This document shows, piece after piece, positions 1 to 5,216 of a stretch of 5,216 nt of DNA. The notes under the pieces are model-generated. The model was not told the origin of the DNA. It made no database searches and saw nothing but the letters and a program-made list of their open reading frames with translations. A program made the translations under genes and the position numbers. Origin of the DNA: Methanothrix sp. (GTDB lineage Archaea; Halobacteriota; Methanosarcinia; Methanotrichales; Methanotrichaceae); contig PMNG01000026.1 of assembly GCA_003162615.1 (NCBI GenBank), forward strand, positions 1 to 5,216, in the 5' to 3' direction. The first letter of the stretch is position 1. The number at the start of each line of letters is the position of its first letter.

Positions 1-320
1 AGACCTTCAAACTCAAGTTCGGCCATCACGGCGGAAACCAGCCCGTTAAGGACTTAGCCAAGGGCATCGTCTACATCACATCTCAGAACCACAATTTTGC
101 AGCAGTCGCAGATTCGGTAGAGGGAACTGACCTCGAGATAACCCAGCTCAACGCCAACGACGGTACAGTGGAGGGGATCAAGAGCGGCAAGCTCGATATA
201 CTGGCCGTTCAGTATCATCCCGAGGCCCATCCCGGACCGCTATGCAGCGAAGACCCCTTCTTCAGCTCCGTCCAGCGCACGATGAAGCACAGGGTCCCGG
301 CTGGAGGGAGGCGATCCTAA
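1..320 (+). CDS. carA: Carbamoyl-phosphate synthase small (glutaminase) subunit, 3' end only
   Basis: This is the C-terminal 105 residues of the glutamine amidotransferase subunit; the gene begins before the window and the first complete codon is at 3. The subunit hydrolyses glutamine and passes ammonia to CarB. Visible family signatures are the GHHGGNQPV segment near the left edge, SQNHNFA (about 87-107), and the HPE motif in YHPEAHPGP, with the catalytic-dyad His at 217-219 and Glu at 223-225. The nucleophile Cys of class I amidotransferases would lie upstream, outside the window. After HPGP the chain runs a short basic tail to TAA at 318-320. That stop overlaps the carB start by one base (TAATG), so the two genes should be co-transcribed and translationally coupled. 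The HPGP ending and direct linkage to carB separate it from other class I amidotransferases such as GuaA or TrpG. Confidence 0.96.
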   Translation, partial: TFKLKFGHHGGNQPVKDLAKGIVYITSQNHNFAAVADSVEGTDLEITQLNANDGTVEGIKSGKLDILAVQYHPEAHPGPLCSEDPFFSSVQRTMKHRVPAGGRRS

Positions 321-322
321 TG
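303..322 (+). promoter_or_regulatory. carB ribosome binding site and carA/carB stop-start overlap
   Basis: Two overlapping Shine-Dalgarno cores, GGAGG at 303-307 and again at 307-311, lie inside the end of carA. The second is eight bases before ATG at 320-322, a normal spacing. The carA stop TAA (318-320) shares its last A with this ATG. This decides the carB start: the in-frame ATG at 242 has no comparable site and would add 26 residues that are really carA sequence in another frame. Confidence 0.85.
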
Positions 323-3300
323 CCCAAACGCGCTGATATTCATAAGGTTCTGCTCATAGGATCAGGACCAATCCAGATAGGCCAGGCAGCCGAGTTCGAC
401 TTTTCGGGATCCCAGGCCTGCAAGTCCCTCCGCGAGGAAGGGATAGAGGTGGTCCTGGTCAACTCCAACCCTGCTACCATAATGACCGACCCGGACATGG
501 CCGAGAAGATTTACATCGAGCCCCTGGTACCGGAGATTCTGGCCAAGATCATAGAGAAAGAGAGGCCTGACGGCATAATCGCCGGAATCGGCGGCCAGAC
601 CGGGCTGAACCTCACGAGCGAGCTGGCAGAGATGGGCGTACTGGAGAAATACAACGTCGAAGTTCTGGGCACCTCAGTAAGGTCTATTCAAGAGGCTGAG
701 GACAGAGACCTGTTCAAGAAGGCCATGCAGAGGGTAGGAGAGCCCGTTCCTCCGAGCGTTGCTGTTAACTCCATGGAGGAGGCATTCGCTGCTATTGAGG
801 AGCTGGGCCTGCCCCTGGTTGTTAGACCGGCCTACACCCTGGGCGGCTCGGGAGGAGGGATAGCTCACACACGCGACGAACTGGTGAAGATCTGCGAGTT
901 GGGGCTGAAGCGCTCACGCATCCACCAGGTTCTGCTCGAGGAGAGCGTGGAGGGCTGGACTGAGCTAGAGTACGAGGTGATGAGGGACTCAAAAGACACC
1001 TGCATCACCATCTGCAACATGGAGAACATGGACCCTATGGGCATCCACACTGGCGAGTCCATCGTCGTGACCCCCATCCAGACCCTCTCCGACCGACAGA
1101 TCCAGATGCTCCGGAGCGCTGCGATAAATATAATCAGGGCGCTACGTATCGAGGGCGGCTGCAACATCCAGTTTGCCGTCAAGAATGACGATTACAGGGT
1201 GATAGAGGTCAACCCAAGGGTCTCAAGATCCTCTGCTCTTGCCTCCAAGGCGACCGGCTACCCAATAGCCCGCGTCACCGCAAAGATCGCCATCGGCATG
1301 ACCCTGGACGAGATCAGGAACGACGTCACCAAGGAAACCCCTGCCTCCTTCGAGCCCACGGTGGACTACGCTGTCATAAAGATACCACGCTGGCCCTTCG
1401 ACAAGTTCGTCAAGGCTAACAAAGTCCTCACAACCGCCATGAAGTCAACCGGGGAGGTCATGGCCATTGGCAGGAGCTATGAGGAGGCTCTGATGAAGGC
1501 CATCCGATCACTGGACATAGACAAGGAGTTCGGGTACGCCGGCAAGTACACCACCTGGACCGATGACGAGGTCAAGGATATCCTCAAGAATCCGACGGAC
1601 GAGAGGCTATTTGCCATATACCAGGCCCTGAGGCGAGGAATGTCGGTTGAGGAGATCGTCGGCCTTACACAGATCGAACCCTATTTCCTCTACAGGATTC
1701 AGAACATCATCGCCGTGGAGGACGAGGTCAAAAAAGAGCTTAACCCGGACACCCTCAAAAGGGCCAAGCGCTTTGGGTTTACAGACGAGTACATAGCTGG
1801 GCTCGTCGGAAAGACCAGGGAGGATGTAACCGACTACAGGATTGCCCAGGGTATCATCCCGACCTACAAGATGGTGGACACCTGTGCTGCAGAGTTCGCT
1901 GCCAGCACTCCTTACTACTACTCAACCTACGACACAGAGTGCGAGCTGGTCCCAACAAATAACAAGAAGGTACTGATCCTGGGGTCCGGGCCTATCAGGA
2001 TCGGCCAGGGGATTGAGTTCGACTACTGCACAGTTCACGCCGTTATGGCTCTGCGGGAGCATGGCATAGAGGCCCACATAGTCAACAACAACCCCGAGAC
2101 TGTTTCGACAGACTACGACACCTCTGACAAGCTCTTCTTCGAGCCTGTTACCCTCGAGGACGTGATGAACATCATCGAGAAGGAGAGGCCTTACGGCGTA
2201 ATGGTGCAGTTCGGAGGCCAGACTGCCATCAACCTGGCAATACCCCTTGAAAAGGAGATAGCCCGCCGCGGAATGCCTACCAAGATCCTGGGGACAACTC
2301 CAGACAGCATAGACCTGGCCGAGGATAGGGAGAGGTTCAACCTGCTAATGAAGAAGCTGAACATCCCCCAGCCCGAGGCAGGCATTGCTTTCTCAACAGA
2401 GGAGGCCAAGGCAGTGGCCAATAGGATCGGCTATCCGGTGATAGTCAGGCCGAGCTACGTCCTGGGCGGTCGTGCCATGGAGATTGTCTACGATGAGGCC
2501 GGGCTTGAGGTCTACATGCGTGAGGCCGTCCGGGTCTCCCACGAGCACCCCATACTGATAGACGACTTCCTCCAGAATGCCGTCGAGATAGACGTGGATG
2601 CCGTATGCGACGGTAAGGATGTGCTCATTGGTGCTATCATGGAGCACATTGAGGAGGCAGGAATCCACTCGGGCGACAGCGCCTGCATGATCCCGCCCCA
2701 GACTCTGCCAGGGTACGTCCTGGAGGTGGTCAGGGATTACGTGCGAAAGATTGCCCTGAACCTCGGAGTCATAGGTATAATGAACATGCAGCTTGCGTAC
2801 AAGGACGGGACTGTGTATGTCTTGGAGGCCAACCCGAGGTCCAGCAGGACGATTCCCTTCGTCTCCAAGTCGGTGGGCCTGCCGCTGGCCAAGATCGCTG
2901 CGGCAGTAATGATAGGGCACACCCTGGTCGAGCAGGGGCACACCGAGGAGCCAAAGCTTCCCTACGTCTCTGTGAAAGAGGTGCTGCTGCCCTTCGACAA
3001 GCTTCCGGGAGCCGACGTCCTGCTCGGGCCGGAGATGAGGTCCACGGGAGAGGTCATGGGCATCGACTACAACCTGGGCCTGGCATTCTTCAAGGCGGAG
3101 CTGTCCGCAGACAACAGCCTGCCCCTGGAAGGTATAGTCTTCATATCGGTCAGGGATGAGGACAAGGCGGCCGTGGCGGTGGCAGCCAAGAAGCTGACTG
3201 ATGCTGGCCTGAAGATAATCGCCACCGACGGCACAGCCGAGTACCTGAAGAAGTCCGGCATCGCAGTCGAGCGGATAAACAAGATCTTCAACGGCAGCCC

Positions 3301-3550
3301 CAACGTCCTGGACTACATGAAAAGGGGCGAGGTCAAGCTGATAATAAACACGCCCACCACCAAGCAGTCCATCAAGGACGGAGCCCAGATCAGGCGCGGC
3401 GCTGTTGACTACCACGTGCCTTACATTACAACAGTCCAGGCTGCCCAGGCTTCGGCCGACGCCATTGTCATGGCCGAGAAGGACAGGATAACCATCAAGG
3501 CCCTGGACGAGTACCACAAAGAGGTTTCCGGCTGCGCTAGACCCCGCTGA
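320..3550 (+). CDS. carB: Carbamoyl-phosphate synthase large (ammonia-using) subunit
   Basis: CarB makes carbamoyl phosphate from bicarbonate, ammonia and two ATP for arginine and pyrimidine synthesis. From ATG 320 it has 1076 residues, close to the 1073 of E. coli CarB, and starts MPKRADIHKVLLIGSGP like its relatives. The two homologous halves are clear. The carboxyphosphate half (about 1-400) has GSGPIQIGQ at 14-22, R129, R169 in VRPAYTLGG, E215, and E296/N298/R300 in IEVNPR. A linker/oligomerisation region follows (about 400-548). The carbamoyl-phosphate half (about 549-935) has GSGPIRIGQG, R670, R710 in VRPSYVLGG, and E836/N838/R840 in LEANPR. A C-terminal MGS-like allosteric domain (about 941-1066) carries TDGTAEYL and the INTPT segment. 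No catalytic residue I checked is missing. Unlike some thermophilic methanogens, the gene is not split. I cannot say from sequence alone whether UMP or ornithine regulates it. Confidence 0.97.
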   Translation: MPKRADIHKVLLIGSGPIQIGQAAEFDFSGSQACKSLREEGIEVVLVNSNPATIMTDPDMAEKIYIEPLVPEILAKIIEKERPDGIIAGIGGQTGLNLTSELAEMGVLEKYNVEVLGTSVRSIQEAEDRDLFKKAMQRVGEPVPPSVAVNSMEEAFAAIEELGLPLVVRPAYTLGGSGGGIAHTRDELVKICELGLKRSRIHQVLLEESVEGWTELEYEVMRDSKDTCITICNMENMDPMGIHTGESIVVTPIQTLSDRQIQMLRSAAINIIRALRIEGGCNIQFAVKNDDYRVIEVNPRVSRSSALASKATGYPIARVTAKIAIGMTLDEIRNDVTKETPASFEPTVDYAVIKIPRWPFDKFVKANKVLTTAMKSTGEVMAIGRSYEEALMKAIRSLDIDKEFGYAGKYTTWTDDEVKDILKNPTDERLFAIYQALRRGMSVEEIVGLTQIEPYFLYRIQNIIAVEDEVKKELNPDTLKRAKRFGFTDEYIAGLVGKTREDVTDYRIAQGIIPTYKMVDTCAAEFAASTPYYYSTYDTECELVPTNNKKVLILGSGPIRIGQGIEFDYCTVHAVMALREHGIEAHIVNNNPETVSTDYDTSDKLFFEPVTLEDVMNIIEKERPYGVMVQFGGQTAINLAIPLEKEIARRGMPTKILGTTPDSIDLAEDRERFNLLMKKLNIPQPEAGIAFSTEEAKAVANRIGYPVIVRPSYVLGGRAMEIVYDEAGLEVYMREAVRVSHEHPILIDDFLQNAVEIDVDAVCDGKDVLIGAIMEHIEEAGIHSGDSACMIPPQTLPGYVLEVVRDYVRKIALNLGVIGIMNMQLAYKDGTVYVLEANPRSSRTIPFVSKSVGLPLAKIAAAVMIGHTLVEQGHTEEPKLPYVSVKEVLLPFDKLPGADVLLGPEMRSTGEVMGIDYNLGLAFFKAELSADNSLPLEGIVFISVRDEDKAAVAVAAKKLTDAGLKIIATDGTAEYLKKSGIAVERINKIFNGSPNVLDYMKRGEVKLIINTPTTKQSIKDGAQIRRGAVDYHVPYITTVQAAQASADAIVMAEKDRITIKALDEYHKEVSGCARPR

Positions 3551-3614
3551 GGTCGAAATAAGGTCGAAGCCAAGGTTTAGCAAGATCAAACATGAGCCCT
3601 TCAGCCTGACTCGT

Positions 3615-3633
3615 GGAGGAGGGCCGCTCCTCC
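3615..3633 (+). terminator. GC-rich hairpin after carB, possible transcript end
   Basis: GGAGGAG (3615-3621) pairs perfectly with CTCCTCC (3627-3633) around a 5-base loop, giving a 7-bp stem about 65 bases after the carB stop. It could mark or protect the 3' end of the carAB message. No T-tract follows, and archaeal termination depends mainly on T-runs, so calling it a terminator is an inference from position and structure only. Confidence 0.3.
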
Positions 3634-3647
3634 TGCCCGGATCAGAC

Positions 3648-3660
3648 CGAAGGGTTTATC
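3648..3660 (+). promoter_or_regulatory. Probable archaeal BRE/TATA promoter of the tRNA-Val/tRNA-Phe unit
   Basis: A purine-rich BRE-like CGAAGG (3648-3653) is followed by a TATA-like TTTATC (3655-3660). Archaeal transcription usually starts about 25 bases past the TATA centre, here near 3682, which would leave a leader of roughly 7 bases before tRNA-Val at 3690. Position and sequence both fit a stable-RNA promoter. The TATA match is short, so confidence is moderate. Confidence 0.55.
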
Positions 3661-3689
3661 TCAAAGTAGCGAGCAAGGATTGTGGTCGC

Positions 3690-3763
3690 GGGCTCGTGGT
3701 CTAGGTGGTTATGACGTCGCCTTGACATGGCGGAGATCATGCGTTCGAATCGCGTCGAGCCCA
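3690..3763 (+). tRNA. tRNA-Val, anticodon GAC
   Basis: A full cloverleaf of 74 bases folds by eye. The acceptor stem GGGCTCG (3690-3696) pairs with CGAGCCC (3756-3762), with A73 at 3763. The D-arm starts GTCT and ends ATGAC. The anticodon stem TCGCC/GGCGG closes loop TTGACAT, with anticodon GAC at 3724-3726. The T-arm ATGCG/CGCGT closes loop TTCGAAT. The TTGACAT loop and GTCTAG...TTATGAC D-arm are typical of archaeal tRNA-Val(GAC). There is no intron, and CCA is not encoded. It reads valine codons GUC and GUU. The next tRNA starts five bases on. Confidence 0.96.
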
Positions 3764-3768
3764 CTTTT

Positions 3769-3841
<73 letters not shown>

Positions 3842-4083
3842 TAAATTTACTCAGTAATTCTGTCGTTTGATATCGGTCTTTGATAAAAGATCGGCTGTTT
3901 ATCGATGTATTGTCTTCGGCAAAGTATTTCGCTAATAGAGAATCCGGTAGTCTCCCTTTTATTGAGTTGACCGATCATTCACAGATCAACATAGCAGGCA
4001 ACAGAAGAGGATCCATATCTCAAAGACTTCAATTTCTCTCGACTATTCTACTTCAATCCTGCCTGCATATTTTGGGGTACTTT

Positions 4084-4111
4084 GGCAATCGATAGTTGAC
4101 AATCGATAGTT
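4084..4111. repeat. Two tandem copies of a 14-bp unit containing ATCGAT
   Basis: GGCAATCGATAGTT (4084-4097) is followed directly by GACAATCGATAGTT (4098-4111), differing at one base. A poorer third copy may follow at 4117-4127 (GATCGGCAGTT, 8 of 11 matching). Each unit holds the palindrome ATCGAT. It could be a remnant minisatellite or a paired binding site; the sequence does not tell which. Confidence 0.7.
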
Positions 4112-4374
4112 CATATGATCGGCAGTTATTAGTTAATATCCGCTCGGACCTTGAGGAATAGTGGGGTTTGGGGACATGCCAAAGCGCAACTGCTACACAG
4201 CTTCCTCTACAAAGGGACTCCTGATCGATCGCATAAGTTGTGTAACTTCCGAGGATTAGAGATGACTAAAAAAGGCATAATTGCGAATTCTTTGGCAAGA
4301 TCTCAGTGTTCGATTAGGCAAGATTGATAAATTGGCACATATGAATAATATCTCTAGTCATAAGAGGCGAATGC

Positions 4375-4412
4375 TTTATTATCACGCAAGTTACTCTAAG
4401 CATCTGAAAGGT
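4375..4412 (+). promoter_or_regulatory. Candidate promoter and ribosome binding site of the glycosyltransferase gene
   Basis: A TATA-like TTTATTAT (4375-4382) lies about 40 bases before ATG 4418, predicting a start near 4403 and a short leader. AAAGGT (4407-4412) is a weak Shine-Dalgarno match five bases from the ATG. In AT-rich DNA such TATA matches are common, so the promoter part is tentative. The in-frame TAG at 4412-4414 rules out a longer N terminus. Confidence 0.35.
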
Positions 4413-4417
4413 AGATA

Positions 4418-4924
4418 ATGAATGTAAAACGCAGGTTTCTATTATTATTTTTAACAATATTTATAATTTTAAGCCTAGCCAACATATGCTCTGTTAATGA
4501 TTACAACTTGACAGATATAATTAATATTATAATCATAATTATAATTAATATCGGCATATCATATAGTATTACTGAGGTAATTCTATCCTTTTTGGGGCGA
4601 AAAGTAGATTTGCCTAAACTTGGAAAGTTAGCTGTATATCCGCCGGTTGCATTACTTTATGTTACATATAACGATGTCCTGCCTAAAGCGGTTAATACCC
4701 TGGAACGCCAAAGTTATCTCAATTATGATATCTTTATCCTTGATGATTCCACCGATGAAATATGTAAACGTTTTTTAGATACCATCGGATATAAAATAAT
4801 TAGAAGAGACAATAGAAAGGGTTATAAAGCTGGTGCCCTCAATAATTGGCTCAATCTATACGGCAACATATATAAATATTTCATAATCTCTGATGCAGAT
4901 AGTATTTTTGAGGACGATTTTTAG
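4418..4924 (+). CDS. Membrane-anchored family 2 glycosyltransferase, N-terminal part (frame broken)
   Basis: The 168 residues start with two hydrophobic segments (about 7-24 and 34-59, the second with seven isoleucines in a row at 37-43). A cytoplasmic GT-A fold then begins. Motifs of the GT2 family appear in order: VTYND at 82-86, LDDSTDE at 108-114, RKGYKAGALN at 133-142, and the metal/nucleotide-sugar DxD as SDADS with D159 and D161. The layout resembles cellulose-synthase-like or Glyco_trans_2_3 enzymes that extend polysaccharide at the membrane; donor and product cannot be read from sequence. TAG at 4922-4924 stops the frame nine residues after the DxD start, far too early for this family, and the rest of the domain continues in the -1 frame. 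It is either a pseudogene, a sequencing error in a T-run, or less likely a recoding site. Base composition is very low in G+C (13/60 at 4441-4500), unlike carB, which suggests acquisition. Confidence 0.8.
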   Translation: MNVKRRFLLLFLTIFIILSLANICSVNDYNLTDIINIIIIIIINIGISYSITEVILSFLGRKVDLPKLGKLAVYPPVALLYVTYNDVLPKAVNTLERQSYLNYDIFILDDSTDEICKRFLDTIGYKIIRRDNRKGYKAGALNNWLNLYGNIYKYFIISDADSIFEDDF

Positions 4925-5216
4925 AAAAAATGGTCAAATATGCAGAGGATAAGAATAATAAAAATGTCGCCTTATTCCAAAGTATTATAACAAATTGGAA
5001 TAATGATAATATATTCCCTAGGATTATCGCCTATTTTCAGCCAATATTTAATTATAAAAACAGCAAATTAGCAAACAAATATGGATATATCACATCGTGG
5101 GGGCATAATAGTCTCTATAGAACCGAGACAATTCTTGAGTTACACGGTTTTAACGAAGATTTTAAGGCCGAAGATTTAGCGATGGGTTTAAATATTAGTA
5201 CGTGTTTAGCTGGATA
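4921..5216 (+). pseudogene. Continuation of the same glycosyltransferase in the -1 frame, cut by the window edge
   Basis: Ninety-eight codons without a stop follow directly from the break, starting LEKMVKYAED; an ATG at 4930 could also be used as a start. This part supplies what the upstream frame lacks. TSWGHNSLYR (5090-5119) is the GHNxxxR-type acceptor-site motif of cellulose-synthase-like GT2 enzymes, LHGFNEDF follows, and AEDLAMGL (5167-5190) carries the ED pair that includes the catalytic base in this family. The Q/RxxRW motif and C-terminal membrane segments expected next would lie beyond 5216. Codon choice and AT-richness match the upstream piece, so the two are one gene. A single extra T in the run at 4918-4922 would restore one continuous frame, reading ...DDFLEKM.... 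Labelled pseudogene because of the break; a sequencing error is an equal possibility. Confidence 0.75.

Larger units (their letters stand above)
3551..3689. other. Spacer between carB and the tRNA genes
   Basis: No gene is visible here. It begins with AGGTCGAA repeated 11 bases apart (3550-3557, overlapping the last base of the carB stop, and 3561-3568). It then holds a GC-rich hairpin and the probable promoter of the tRNA pair, listed separately. No methionine-started frame of useful length occurs on the plus strand. Confidence 0.6.
3842..4417. other. 576-base stretch without a convincing gene
   Basis: The sequence is intermediate to AT-rich (24/60 G+C at 4021-4080). I found three short plus-strand open frames and recognised none. 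One starts at TTG 3880 (71 codons to a stop at 4093-4095) and has no Shine-Dalgarno site. One is open from 4133 to 4327, with a possible TTG start at 4151. Within it, an ATG at 4262 is preceded by GAGG at 4251-4254 and would give 21 residues. On the minus strand a 43-codon frame lies at about 3846-3977. None has family motifs. Other content is a 14-bp tandem repeat (4084-4111), a GATCGGC pair (3889-3895 and 4117-4123), CTTTGGCAA at 4080-4088 and 4290-4298, and GGCAAGAT at 4294-4301 and 4317-4324. It may be decayed sequence or regulatory leader. Confidence 0.6.

Noticed and set aside
242..319. Upstream in-frame ATG that would lengthen CarB by 26 residues
   Set aside because: This stretch is the end of carA in another frame. 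The extra residues have no counterpart in CarB proteins, and ATG 320 has a good Shine-Dalgarno site and the standard MPKR start.
674..1182. Minus-strand open frames inside carB
   Set aside because: They are shadows of the carB reading frame without motifs or ribosome binding sites of their own.
2393..3589. Long minus-strand open frame of 398 codons opposite carB
   Set aside because: It lies opposite fully conserved carB sequence, resembles no protein I know, and is expected from GC-rich codon bias in the sense gene.
3846..3977. Minus-strand 43-codon frame starting MIGQLNKRETTG
   Set aside because: It overlaps another equally weak plus-strand frame, has no recognised family and is short enough to be chance.
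3994..4066. Inverted repeat GCAGGCA/TGCCTGC as possible insertion-sequence ends
   Set aside because: Only 7 bp match, the interior is about 60 bases, and there is no transposase or target duplication.
3842..4417. CRISPR array or riboswitch in the long spacer
   Set aside because: The repeats are too short, too few and unevenly spaced for CRISPR, and I could not find a conserved riboswitch core.

Overview
The window looks like a piece of an archaeal chromosome, most likely a mesophilic methanogen. The supporting signs are two tRNA genes with archaeal-type sequence and no encoded CCA, an archaeal BRE/TATA-like box at the expected distance before the first tRNA, and a carbamoyl-phosphate synthase that reads like those of methanogenic Euryarchaeota. 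A Methanothrix-like host is my guess from sequence feel only; no search was run.

Left part (1-3550): the 3' end of carA followed by a complete carB, with the stop of one and the start of the other sharing a base (TAATG). Together they encode the two subunits of carbamoyl-phosphate synthase, which feeds arginine and pyrimidine synthesis. carB is full length and unsplit. Its real start is at 320, not at the upstream in-frame ATG at 242, which lies inside carA.

Middle (3551-3841): a short GC-rich spacer with a perfect 7-bp hairpin, a likely tRNA promoter, then tRNA-Val(GAC) and tRNA-Phe(GAA) five bases apart, probably transcribed together.

Right part (3842-5216): base composition changes sharply just after tRNA-Phe. 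Sampled 60-base lines give 42/60 G+C at 3001-3060, 24/60 at 4021-4080 and 13/60 at 4441-4500. A 576-base stretch holds no convincing gene, only a small tandem repeat and a few short open frames. It is followed by an AT-rich, membrane-anchored family 2 glycosyltransferase, whose reading frame breaks at a run of T near 4918-4922 and resumes in the -1 frame to the window edge. This looks like the start of an acquired surface-polysaccharide region next to a tRNA gene. I see no integrase, transposase, CRISPR array or clearly new system in this window. The frameshifted glycosyltransferase and the tRNA-linked composition break are the points most worth checking.
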